Positions 7,211 through 13,102 of a stretch of 13,102 bases of DNA are shown here, piece after piece. Made by a program: the position numbers and the translations under genes. Below the pieces are notes generated by a model. It was not told where the DNA came from. It did no database searches and saw only the letters and a list, made by a program, of their open reading frames with translations. Numbering within the stretch: position 1 is the stretch's first letter; each line of letters opens with the position of its first letter. The stretch is taken from the NCBI GenBank assembly GCA_023435925.1, contig JAEZLF010000028.1, forward strand, positions 1 to 13,102, read 5' to 3'. The stretch is from Bacillota bacterium. GTDB lineage: Bacteria > Bacillota > Clostridia > Acetivibrionales > DTU013.

Positions 7211-7253
7211 AAAACAAAACAGCGGGAACCATTTTCTGGAACCCGCTGTTTTT
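7211..7253. terminator. Bidirectional terminator between the desulfurase-like gene and tRNA-Pro
   Basis: The arm AAAACAGCGGG (7216-7226) pairs with CCCGCTGTTTT (7242-7252), with an inner CC/GG pairing past an A-A mismatch. On the plus strand it ends in five Ts. On the minus strand it is followed by TTTTGTTTTATTT. It therefore serves both convergent transcripts. The tRNA 3' end is only 3 nt away from the stem. Confidence 0.92.
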
Positions 7254-7255
7254 GC

Positions 7256-7333
7256 TGGTCGGAGTGACGTGACTTGAACACGCGACCTCTTGCACCCCAA
7301 GCAAGCACTCTAGCCAAACTGAGCTACACCCCG
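7256..7333 (-). tRNA. tRNA-Pro (anticodon GGG)
   Basis: A complete cloverleaf can be drawn on the minus strand, 78 nt including an encoded CCA. The acceptor CGGGGTG pairs with CACTCCG, with one G-U. The D arm is GCTC/GAGT. The anticodon stem is CTTGC/GCAAG with loop TTGGGGT, giving anticodon GGG. The variable loop is AGGTC. The T arm is GCGTG/CACGT with loop TTCAAGT. The discriminator base is A. It reads CCC and CCU proline codons. It has its own promoter at 7347-7376 and a terminator directly after the 3' end. Confidence 0.96.
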
Positions 7334-7346
7334 ATAGCGCAAATGA

Positions 7347-7376
7347 ATTATAGCACAGTTCAGGGGACGTTGTAAA
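7347..7376 (-). promoter_or_regulatory. Vegetative promoter of tRNA-Pro
   Basis: On the minus strand TTTACA (7376-7371) is followed by 18 nt and TATAAT (7352-7347), with a TG one base upstream of the -10 (TGCTATAAT). The -10 lies 13 nt before the tRNA 5' end, so the primary transcript carries only a few extra leader bases. This is a strong near-consensus sigma-A promoter and supports independent transcription of the tRNA. Confidence 0.82.
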
Positions 7377-7393
7377 GTATCAAATTTATTTGT

Positions 7394-7558
7394 TTATGGC
7401 CTTTTCCCAGTCACCAGCACATAGATGATATATGCCACAAAGGCCAGAATAGCTATTGGCAGCACTACTGAAAGCGCAAAGCCTAAGAGTCTGATTGCTA
7501 GAACTGCCAGTACAAGGATGACCACAACAGAAATAACAGTTTTCAATACATTACCCAC
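7394..7558 (-). CDS. Small hydrophobic membrane protein, 54 aa, GTG start
   Basis: On the minus strand GTG at 7558-7556 opens a 54-codon frame ending in TAA at 7396-7394. A good AAAGGAG site lies 8 nt upstream of the GTG. The product starts MGNVLKTVISVVVILVLAV and is almost entirely hydrophobic. One long or two closely spaced helices span about residues 6-25 and 27-49, with a positive tail GKRP, suggesting an inserted inner-membrane peptide. No family is recognised. It lies downstream of the 85-aa gene on the same strand, about 215 nt away, with tRNA-Pro after it. A weak sigma-E-like pair, GAATATT (7607-7601) with AGTAAAAT 14 nt further on, precedes it, but the start point would fall almost on the ribosome binding site. 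Coding is supported by the Shine-Dalgarno and the amphipathic-free helix pattern only. Confidence 0.7.
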   Translation of the reverse strand: MGNVLKTVISVVVILVLAVLAIRLLGFALSVVLPIAILAFVAYIIYVLVTGKRP

Positions 7559-7619
7559 AAAAATCACTCCTTTTTATCATTTTACTTTACATGCAAGATG
7601 AATATTCCTCTTGTAAAAA

Positions 7620-7631
7620 TGAAAGCTTTCA
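7620..7631. repeat. 12-bp perfect palindrome TGAAAGCTTTCA
   Basis: The palindrome TGAAAGCTTTCA lies about 62 nt upstream of the 54-aa gene start on the minus strand. A half-site GCTTTCAA recurs at 7664-7671, 39 nt apart from the copy at 7625-7632. It could be an operator for a dimeric repressor. No known operator was recognised. The remaining 7632-7773 is AT-rich, with no gene or clear terminator seen. Confidence 0.35.
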
Positions 7632-7773
7632 ATATTTAGCTCAAAACATTTTGTAATTCAACTGCTTTCAAATAATAAATACGCAATTCTGTGCAAAATG
7701 TCTTATTCTTATTTTACATCTATATTTTTGATATCCTGCAAAGTTTCGCATTGAAGGTGAATGTTATTGTCCT

Positions 7774-8031
7774 TTACTTCGAAAGGGATGCTATTTCTTT
7801 GTTCAGCAGATCAACCTTCAGCTTTAATATTTCCTCACGGCTTTCTGCCTGCTCAAGACCAGCAATGTACGCTTCCTGAGAAGCTGCAATGATCATCAGA
7901 CCACCAATACCAATCAGCAAATTACCGATAACATTCAGTTCATCACTATCGAGTGCGGCGATTGCAATAAAACTCACTGCAACTGCTAGTAAAGTTAACC
8001 CTGTAGGAGAAATACAACTTAGGATATTCAT
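7774..8031 (-). CDS. Small membrane protein, 85 aa, unknown function
   Basis: The product begins MNILSCISPTGLTLLAVAVS. A first hydrophobic helix covers about residues 9-27 and a polar loop DSDELN about 28-33. A second glycine-rich helix covers about 34-51, and a charged, helix-forming tail about 52-85 (EQAESREEILKLKVDLLNKE) looks like a short coiled coil. The pattern 'LTLLA ... DELNVIGNLLIGIGG ... AAAQE'-like recalls small uncharacterised proteins common in Clostridia, but no named family is assigned. Translation signals are moderate: GGAAAGG about 11 nt before the ATG on the minus strand. The overlapping 62-codon plus-strand frame lacks a ribosome binding site. It is divergent from the 3D-gerABC operon, so the 217-nt gap 8032-8248 holds promoters for both directions. 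Confidence 0.75.
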   Translation of the reverse strand: MNILSCISPTGLTLLAVAVSFIAIAALDSDELNVIGNLLIGIGGLMIIAASQEAYIAGLEQAESREEILKLKVDLLNKEIASLSK

Positions 8032-8143
8032 TATGTCATCAACCTTTCCATATATATTACTTTAAAAATGATGTATTTGTTCCGGTTTCATTACCTGCCG
8101 GACACACAAAAGAGTGGAAGCCAGCTTGTAAATTATAGCCAAA

Positions 8144-8174
8144 TGAATAAAGATAACGGAAATGGATGATAATA
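8144..8174 (+). promoter_or_regulatory. Putative sigma-G (forespore) promoter of the 3D-gerABC operon
   Basis: TGAATA at 8144-8149 matches the sigma-G -35. After 18 nt comes GATAATA (8168-8174), which fits the -10 consensus CATnnTA except for G in place of the first C. The spacing of 18 agrees with the published sigma-G pattern GHATR-N18-CATXHTA. Germinant receptor operons are classically sigma-G dependent, and the genes downstream are of that type. The start would be near 8181, with a leader of about 68 nt. No convincing sigma-A promoter was seen. Confidence 0.5.
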
Positions 8175-8188
8175 GAGGATAACAATAG

Positions 8189-8201
8189 ACCATAATATGG
8201 T
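8189..8201. repeat. Palindrome ACCATAATATGGT just downstream of the putative start
   Basis: Perfect arms ACCATA and TATGGT surround a single central A. The site lies about 8-20 nt downstream of the start predicted for the sigma-G-like promoter, where a bound protein would block or modulate transcription. As RNA the loop would be too small for a stable hairpin, so DNA binding is more likely. SpoVT tunes sigma-G genes in Bacillus, but linking it to this site is speculation. Confidence 0.35.
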
Positions 8202-8248
8202 ATTTGTGTCTGGAGTTATAATGATCGGATTATTGAGGAGGGCTTTCT

Positions 8249-9094
8249 ATGACGGGGTTTGAAGCGACAAACAGCATTCAACCTCAAAGAAATATCAGAC
8301 ATTTCAAACTGTCCAGGAAAAAGCCAAAGGGCAGAATGTGGGCTGTAGTAATTCTTTTTATACTGGTAGGTTTTTTGTGTGCCAATAATTATACACTGCT
8401 ACAGTCATACAAGGATTTGAAAAACGAGTTGTCCATAGCTTATAAAGAAATTAGTGAAATCAAGTATGCGAAAGAGAAAATTGTTAGTGAAGATACCGAA
8501 TTGCAAATAAAATATGAGCAGTTAGCCGATGAAGCGAGAGCATTAAAAGATGAATACAATAAAGCATCCAGAGGCGGTGAAGATTTGTCGAAAGAAGTTG
8601 ATGCGTTAAAAAAGCAGATCAATGAGCTGACAAATCAAAACAAGGAGTTGGTCCATGATAACGTAGCACTTCAAAACTCTTTAAAGATGGCTGCTGCAGT
8701 TGGTGTGAAGCCACAAAGCTTCTCTGCTTTTGAAGGCTTGGCTCCACGAGATACATTAAATAGAGGGAAATATATCGGAAAATTTCTTGGAACTGCATAC
8801 ACACCAAGTAAGGAAGAATGTGGTAATAATAAAGGAATAACGAAGTCCGGTACTCCTGTTATGCCGGGTGTATCTGTAGCTGTTGATAACAGGTATTGGC
8901 CCTTTGGTACAGTCTTCTATATCAAAGGCCTTGGTTATACAGTAGCTATGGACACAGGCAGTGCTATTAAGGGCAAGCACCGGTTTGATTTTTCAGTATT
9001 TGACAGGCAGTTTGCGATGCAGCTTGGGTCGAGAAAATGGGATGTATATCTTGTCAAGCTTGGAAATGGTAAAGTAAAAAATGTAAGTCTATGA
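8249..9094 (+). CDS. Membrane-anchored coiled-coil protein with C-terminal 3D domain
   Basis: Probable cell-wall-active protein of 281 aa. A basic N-terminus (KLSRKKPKGR, 20-29) leads into one helix at about 30-46. A long charged coiled coil runs from about 50 to 145, then a linker. A 3D (three-aspartate) domain occupies about 178-270. The three aspartates are D213 in VAVD, D235 in AMDTG and D247 in RFDFSVFD. The 3D fold is a double-psi barrel related to the MltA lytic transglycosylase active domain and is found in YabE, YocH and YuiC. The anchor should place coil and enzyme outside the membrane, facing the wall or cortex. The ATG has GGAGGG at 6-nt spacing. gerA starts 16 nt after the stop, so both are likely on one mRNA. 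Lytic activity is inferred from the family. Confidence 0.9.
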   Translation: MTGFEATNSIQPQRNIRHFKLSRKKPKGRMWAVVILFILVGFLCANNYTLLQSYKDLKNELSIAYKEISEIKYAKEKIVSEDTELQIKYEQLADEARALKDEYNKASRGGEDLSKEVDALKKQINELTNQNKELVHDNVALQNSLKMAAAVGVKPQSFSAFEGLAPRDTLNRGKYIGKFLGTAYTPSKEECGNNKGITKSGTPVMPGVSVAVDNRYWPFGTVFYIKGLGYTVAMDTGSAIKGKHRFDFSVFDRQFAMQLGSRKWDVYLVKLGNGKVKNVSL

Positions 9095-9097
9095 TTT

Positions 9098-9113
9098 GGA
9101 GGGCTTAAATTTG
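9098..9113 (+). promoter_or_regulatory. Ribosome binding site that sets a TTG start for gerA
   Basis: GGAGGG at 9098-9103 lies 7 nt before TTG at 9111-9113. The frame also opens at an earlier TTG at 9096, but that codon overlaps the Shine-Dalgarno itself and has no site upstream. TTG 9111 is therefore the better start and trims five residues from the longest frame. Confidence 0.85.
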
Positions 9114-10817
9114 TCACTGATCAGAGATCAATTGAAAAAGCTGCTGCTCTTTCATGAACCTGAAAAGCAAGAAAAATTCATACTAAAACAGACGGACGAG
9201 CTCAATGACAGTAATCAGAATAAGGAAAACAATTCTGGTATGATGGAGAATGAAATAGCCTCAAAAACAGCTAAATTAGAGGAGAAACCAGATCCGTCCG
9301 ATACGGTCGGTTCCGACATACAGGAAAATCTTGAACGAATGAAAAGAGTTTACAGCATTCCGGTAAACAGTGATATTGTACTGCGTGAATTTGATATCCA
9401 ATATGAAGGCAGCCCGATAAAAGCTTTTATTATTTTCTTTGATGGTATGACTGATCGGGAGGTTATTAACAACTATATATTAAAACCTCTGATGGTAATG
9501 TCCAGTATGGAAATAAGAGAAAATACAGATACGCTTGAAGATTATATTGCAAGGCAATTACTGCCCCATTGTCAGGTTGGTATCGAAAAGTCTTTCAGCA
9601 AGATCATCAATGAGATCAACTTCGGAGGCTGTGCACTATTTGCAGACGGAGTGTCGGCAGCATTCTCCGCAGATGTTAAAGGATGGGATCATAGAGGCAT
9701 TGAGAAGCCAAACAATGAAATTGTGATAAGAGGCCCGCAAGAAGCTTTCAATGAACTCTTGCGAACGAATTCCGCACAAATTCGTAAGAGGCTGAAGGAT
9801 GAGGATCTGATTGTTGAAGATGTGGCGATTGGAAAGGTCAGCAAAACGCCATGCTCCATGGTTTATATAAAAGATGTTGCCAATGAAGGACTTGTCGGGG
9901 AAGTACGTCGCAGAATTGAAAATATTAATGTGGATTATATGCTTGATTCAGGTATGCTGGAACAGTTGATAGAGGATAGTACCATTTACCCTTTACCGCA
10001 AATCATTTCTACAGAACGTCCCGACTATGTCTCAGAAATGCTTGTAAACGGGAAGGTTGCTATTATTGTAAACGGTTCGCCTAACGTACTCGTAGTACCC
10101 ACAACAGTTTTTGATTTGATGCATTCAGCAGAAGACTCCTATATCCGATTTCCCTATGCGAATCTCATCATATATGTACGATATATTGCTTTTTTCGTTG
10201 CCCTTATGCTGCCCGCGATCTATCTGGCAATTACCAATTATCATCAAGAGATGATACCGACAGATCTTTTACTGGCAATAGAAGCGTCCCGTGAAAAGGT
10301 GCCCTTCCCATCTGTGCTTGAATTGGTACTGATGGAACTGTCCTTTGAATTGATCCGTGAAGCTGGAATAAGAGTTCCGGGGCCAATTGGGCCGACATTG
10401 GGTATCATAGGAGCACTGATACTCGGACAGGCAGCGGTAGCAGCAAATATCGTAAGCCCGATATTGATCATTATTGTAGCAGTCACAGGGATCGGTTCTT
10501 TTGCAATACCCAGTTTTTCTCTGGGATTTTCTATCCGGATCATGAGGTTTGTCTTTATCCTTTTGGGAGCATTAGCTGGTTTTCTTGGTATTACAGCAGG
10601 AATTTTTTTGCTGGGAATCTGGTCAACAAGTATGAAATCCTTTGGAGTAGCTTTCATGGCTCCACTGGGTCCTAAAACAGCAGATAATCCCTGGACTATC
10701 GTGTTTCGGTCACCGGAATGGAAGCTTGAGCTAAGACCTGATTACCTCAACACAAAGAGAGAAGCGAAGCAGGATAAATACAGTATGGGCTGGAAAATAA
10801 AACGCAGAGGCCGGTAA
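9111..10817 (+). CDS. gerA: Spore germinant receptor subunit A (GerA family)
   Basis: Integral subunit of the Ger receptor in the spore inner membrane, which responds to small germinants and triggers ion and dipicolinate release. From TTG 9111 it has 568 aa. A polar, poorly conserved tail fills about 1-75. The soluble N-terminal domains run to about 350, with GIEKSFSKIINEINFGGCAL (157-176), IRGPQEAFNELLRTNSAQIR (206-225) and ERPDYVSEMLVNGKVAII (302-319). The membrane domain follows from about 352, with hydrophobic segments at about 352-375, 430-446, 449-469 and 478-505. The strongly conserved stretch FELIREAGIRVPGPIGPTLG is at 412-431. All family hallmarks are intact. gerB follows after 18 nt. 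Ligand specificity cannot be read from sequence, so the gerA label is generic and not a claim of orthology to B. subtilis GerAA over GerBA or GerKA. Confidence 0.96.
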   Translation: MSLIRDQLKKLLLFHEPEKQEKFILKQTDELNDSNQNKENNSGMMENEIASKTAKLEEKPDPSDTVGSDIQENLERMKRVYSIPVNSDIVLREFDIQYEGSPIKAFIIFFDGMTDREVINNYILKPLMVMSSMEIRENTDTLEDYIARQLLPHCQVGIEKSFSKIINEINFGGCALFADGVSAAFSADVKGWDHRGIEKPNNEIVIRGPQEAFNELLRTNSAQIRKRLKDEDLIVEDVAIGKVSKTPCSMVYIKDVANEGLVGEVRRRIENINVDYMLDSGMLEQLIEDSTIYPLPQIISTERPDYVSEMLVNGKVAIIVNGSPNVLVVPTTVFDLMHSAEDSYIRFPYANLIIYVRYIAFFVALMLPAIYLAITNYHQEMIPTDLLLAIEASREKVPFPSVLELVLMELSFELIREAGIRVPGPIGPTLGIIGALILGQAAVAANIVSPILIIIVAVTGIGSFAIPSFSLGFSIRIMRFVFILLGALAGFLGITAGIFLLGIWSTSMKSFGVAFMAPLGPKTADNPWTIVFRSPEWKLELRPDYLNTKREAKQDKYSMGWKIKRRGR

Positions 10818-10835
10818 CAGGAGGGGCATTTAGAT

Positions 10836-11945
10836 ATGCAGATGCAGAATAAGATTTCCTTTGGCAAATGGGAAGCGACGACATTATTGATCAATTTGGT
10901 TTGCACAAAGTGTTTTTTGTACTATTCCAGAGTTATGGCAGAGGATGCAGGAACAGCTGCCTGGTTGCTTTCACTGTATACCAGCTTGATTGCGCTTATC
11001 CTATTCATTACCCAAATCAAGCTCTTTAAAATATTTGAAGGAAAGGATATTCTTGATATTGCAGAAATCTCAGGAGGAAAGCCATTAAAAGTAATAACCG
11101 GACTGGTGATGGTTGCTGTTTTATATTATTTGTCCGTATCCGTGCTCAGAGAGTTCTCTGAGGACATGAAAATCGTATCACTGCCCATAACTCCCATAAG
11201 CTATATTATGATTATTTTTATCATCGGTGTGATTATTGGAAGTTTTCTGGGAATGGAGACCATCTTGCGTTATCATGCGATTGCTGTTCCGGTCATTGCG
11301 GCAGGATACCTGATCATTTTGCTGTGTGTCATTCCGAATATGGATAGCACTAATCTCTTACCGGTTCTGGGCAATGGACCGGAACTGATATTTGGCAATG
11401 GCTTTTTGAGAGTATCATCTTTTTTGGAACTCATGATCATATATTTACTGCCACCATTTTTAGGAAGTTACAGAAATGTTAAAACCGTAGGATTCACTGC
11501 CATCGGCATTTGTTCGGTAATTTTTATTCTCAGTTCCCTGACATACAGCCTGGTATTTCCGTATCCAAGTAATTTGGAATCCTTCTTACCGGTGTACCAG
11601 ATGGCAAGGCTGATTCAATTAGGAAGATTTTTTCAGAGAATTGAAGCAATATTTGTATTCATTTGGGCTATGGCTGCCTTGATTTATTTAGCTGCAGTCT
11701 TTTACTTCATGGTATACACCTTTGCAAAGATAGCAGGACTTAAATATATGCGCCCCTTAATACTTCCTTTTTCGATCATCGTGTACTGTGGTGCTTTTAT
11801 ACCAAAGAGTTTGATTGAAACGACAAAAATAACTTCTAATGTTTTTAATAAATATGTCGGGATCATCGCCTTTGTTTTTTTTAGTCTAGTCGCTATTTCA
11901 GCAGCTTTACGTAAACGTACGAAAGCAAGGAGGTCAGAAAGATGA
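10836..11945 (+). CDS. gerB: Spore germinant receptor subunit B (GerAB/ArcD/ProY family)
   Basis: Multi-pass membrane protein of 369 aa, normal for the family, with about ten hydrophobic helices from residue 12 to 358 and a basic tail RKRTKARRSER. It belongs to the amino acid-polyamine-organocation transporter superfamily and is thought to hold the germinant-binding pocket of the receptor. Family features include the loop containing EGKDILDIAEISGGKPLKV (68-86), where a transporter-like helix break is usual, and the segment PLILPFSIIVYCGAFIPKS. The start ATG has GGAGGGG at 9-nt spacing; a second ATG two codons later is less well placed. The gene ends in an ATGA overlap with gerC, indicating translational coupling. 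Confidence 0.95.
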   Translation: MQMQNKISFGKWEATTLLINLVCTKCFLYYSRVMAEDAGTAAWLLSLYTSLIALILFITQIKLFKIFEGKDILDIAEISGGKPLKVITGLVMVAVLYYLSVSVLREFSEDMKIVSLPITPISYIMIIFIIGVIIGSFLGMETILRYHAIAVPVIAAGYLIILLCVIPNMDSTNLLPVLGNGPELIFGNGFLRVSSFLELMIIYLLPPFLGSYRNVKTVGFTAIGICSVIFILSSLTYSLVFPYPSNLESFLPVYQMARLIQLGRFFQRIEAIFVFIWAMAALIYLAAVFYFMVYTFAKIAGLKYMRPLILPFSIIVYCGAFIPKSLIETTKITSNVFNKYVGIIAFVFFSLVAISAALRKRTKARRSER

Positions 11946-13102
11946 GACAGCGTTTGACAGCAAAATGGATGAGCATCTTTTTTATGATTCTATTTTATCT
12001 GTTGATGGTTACGGGATGTTATGATTCCCGTGAAATAGATGATCTTTCCTATCCACTGGCGATTGGCCTTGATATTGGTGAGGCTAATATTCTCAGACTG
12101 TCCCTTCAAATGGCAGCACCACTTGCGATAGGCGAAGGCGGAGGCGGAGAAGGAGGCGGAGGCGGAGGCGGCGGAAATAGCAAAAGTGAAAGCTCCTCTA
12201 TTATTACTGTTGACACACCATCCATCTATTCAGGGCTTAATCTGATTAATAATATTGTCAGCAAGGAGATCAATGTCTCTCATGCGAAGGTAATTGTAAT
12301 CTCTAGAGAACTTGCGGAACGGGGTTTTAAAGAATATCTGCATGCGCTTCGAAGAGGGAGAGAATTCAGACCCAATATCTATGTGGTAATTTCTAGTTGT
12401 CCGGCTTACAAATATCTGGAGAATGTGAAACCTGTACTTGAAAGTAACCCCGCAAAATATTATGAATTGTTACTGGGTAAAAAATTCAACCCTTTTTATC
12501 CGGCTACCGATTTGAATGAATTTTATTTCCGAAGCGAATCTGACGATATACAGCCTGTAGCAATACTTTCAGATATCGGTAAATATGAAAGTACAGATGA
12601 GATTACACAAACACAAAAAAATAGCGATATGACTTCAATAAGGCTGGAAGGACAGTACGCCGCAGGGAGCATTCCGGTAGTGGCAAAACGGCAGAATGAA
12701 TTCATGGGGATGGCTGTTTTTAGAAATGAAAAAATGGTGGGTACTACGGATGGTCTGGAATCTGCATGTTATCATATGATTATAGGTGAATACAGTTATT
12801 CGTACTGGACAATTCCTGATCCTCTGGTAAAAGATAAAATTGTTGTAATGAACATCATGCAGCGTTCAAAACCAAAGGTGAGAGTCAAACTGAACGATAA
12901 GAAAGCGGATATTTTGATTCATATTGATTTGGAGGGTGATTTCACATCCATTCAAAGTGATAAAAATTATGAAGAAAATCCGGAAATTATGGAAAAAACG
13001 GTGGAGCAGTTTTTAACAAAAGAAATCACAGCTTTTTTAAACAGAACCAAGGAAGAATTTGATTCAGATATCTGCGGATTTGGAAGGTTTATTAAAGGTA
13101 AA
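11942..13102 (+). CDS. gerC: Spore germinant receptor subunit C lipoprotein (GerC family), 3' end missing
   Basis: An open frame of 387 codons runs off the window without a stop. The start is ATG in an ATGA overlap with gerB and has a perfect AAGGAGGT (11927-11934) at 7-nt spacing. The signal peptide is MRQRLTAKWMSIFFMILFYL and onward, with lipobox VTGC and lipidated Cys at residue 26. This is followed by YDSREIDDL, the family's usual post-lipobox motif. The three-domain GerC body follows, with HAKVIVISRELAERGFKEYL and, near the end, EEFDSDICGFGRF. B. subtilis GerC proteins are about 370-410 aa, so perhaps a few tens of residues are missing here. An unusual glycine run lies at about 64-78. 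GerC sits on the outer face of the inner membrane and is needed for receptor function. Absence of a stop before the edge means integrity of the 3' end is unknown. Confidence 0.94.
   Translation, partial: MRQRLTAKWMSIFFMILFYLLMVTGCYDSREIDDLSYPLAIGLDIGEANILRLSLQMAAPLAIGEGGGGEGGGGGGGGNSKSESSSIITVDTPSIYSGLNLINNIVSKEINVSHAKVIVISRELAERGFKEYLHALRRGREFRPNIYVVISSCPAYKYLENVKPVLESNPAKYYELLLGKKFNPFYPATDLNEFYFRSESDDIQPVAILSDIGKYESTDEITQTQKNSDMTSIRLEGQYAAGSIPVVAKRQNEFMGMAVFRNEKMVGTTDGLESACYHMIIGEYSYSYWTIPDPLVKDKIVVMNIMQRSKPKVRVKLNDKKADILIHIDLEGDFTSIQSDKNYEENPEIMEKTVEQFLTKEITAFLNRTKEEFDSDICGFGRFIKGK
12131..12175 (+). repeat. GGC/GGA triplet repeat encoding a polyglycine tract in gerC
   Basis: Fifteen codons of GGC or GGA with two GAA interruptions encode GEGGGG-E followed by eight glycines (residues about 64-78). 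The six-base unit GGAGGC recurs several times, which favours slippage; changes by whole triplets would keep the frame. It lies in a loop of the first GerC domain, before the conserved segment with SSSIITVDTPSIYSG. The local GC content stands out sharply from the AT-rich gene around it. Confidence 0.85.

Noticed and set aside
7256..7333. tRNA-Pro as an integration site for a mobile element
   Set aside because: No integrase gene, no second copy of the tRNA 3' end and no change in gene character on either side within the window.
7579..7607. Sigma-E-like promoter (GAATATT-N14-AGTAAAAT, minus strand) before the 54-aa gene
   Set aside because: The -35 is good but the -10 matches only about five of eight positions, and the predicted start lies almost on the Shine-Dalgarno. 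It is mentioned in the gene entry but not called.
7691..7879. 62-codon plus-strand frame opposite the 85-aa minus-strand gene
   Set aside because: No ribosome binding site. The minus-strand frame is longer and shows a coherent two-helix plus coil layout.
8083..8103. CCGG...CCGG hairpin as a terminator in the divergent gap
   Set aside because: Neither strand has a T-run after the stem, and no gene ends here; both neighbours are transcribed away from it.
8068..8169. 33-residue plus-strand frame (starts MMYLFRF) in the gap before the 3D gene
   Set aside because: No Shine-Dalgarno in front, no hydrophobic or conserved pattern, and it overlaps the putative sigma-G promoter.
12523..12705. 60-codon minus-strand frame inside gerC
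   Set aside because: It is a shadow of the gerC frame, which has a perfect ribosome binding site, lipobox and family motifs through the same region.
1..13102. CRISPR array, insertion sequence or prophage genes
   Set aside because: No regularly spaced direct repeats, transposase motifs or phage-type genes were seen on either strand.

Overview
The window looks like chromosomal DNA of an endospore-forming, low-to-moderate GC member of the Firmicutes, most likely class Clostridia. The reasons are strong AGGAGG-type ribosome binding sites, GTG and TTG starts, dipicolinate synthase genes, a gerA-type germinant receptor operon, and the pnp - M16 peptidase - dpaA - dpaB order shared with spore formers such as Bacillus. 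Species cannot be named. Having dpaAB argues against the Clostridium cluster I species that are known to lack these genes.

Layout: (1) 1-2255, pnp with a leader hairpin and a strong terminator. (2) 2294-5170, M16 zinc peptidase, then dpaA and dpaB with a good sigma-K-like promoter and a terminator. (3) 5171-5433, an AT-rich gap holding a 142-bp imperfect inverted repeat and two extended -10 promoters. (4) 5434-7200, an ECF-type S component and a class V cysteine-desulfurase-like enzyme. (5) 7211-8031, a minus-strand island: tRNA-Pro(GGG) with its own promoter, a bidirectional terminator shared with the convergent gene, and two small membrane proteins of 54 aa (GTG start) and 85 aa. (6) 8144-13102, a plus-strand operon with a sigma-G-like promoter: a membrane-anchored coiled-coil 3D-domain protein, then gerA, gerB and gerC. 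GerC runs off the window.

Two blocks serve the spore life cycle. DpaA and DpaB make dipicolinic acid in the mother cell for the dehydrated core. GerA, GerB and GerC form the inner-membrane receptor that senses germinants and triggers release of that dipicolinic acid. The 3D-domain protein sits 16 nt before gerA and may be a wall-active partner made with the receptor. Pnp is housekeeping RNA turnover. The transporter and desulfurase-like pair have no assignable substrate from sequence alone.

Most of the window is recognisable biology. The parts least explained by known families are the inverted-repeat element at 5237-5378, the two small minus-strand membrane proteins, the palindrome just downstream of the putative sigma-G promoter, and the 3D-gerABC operon arrangement.
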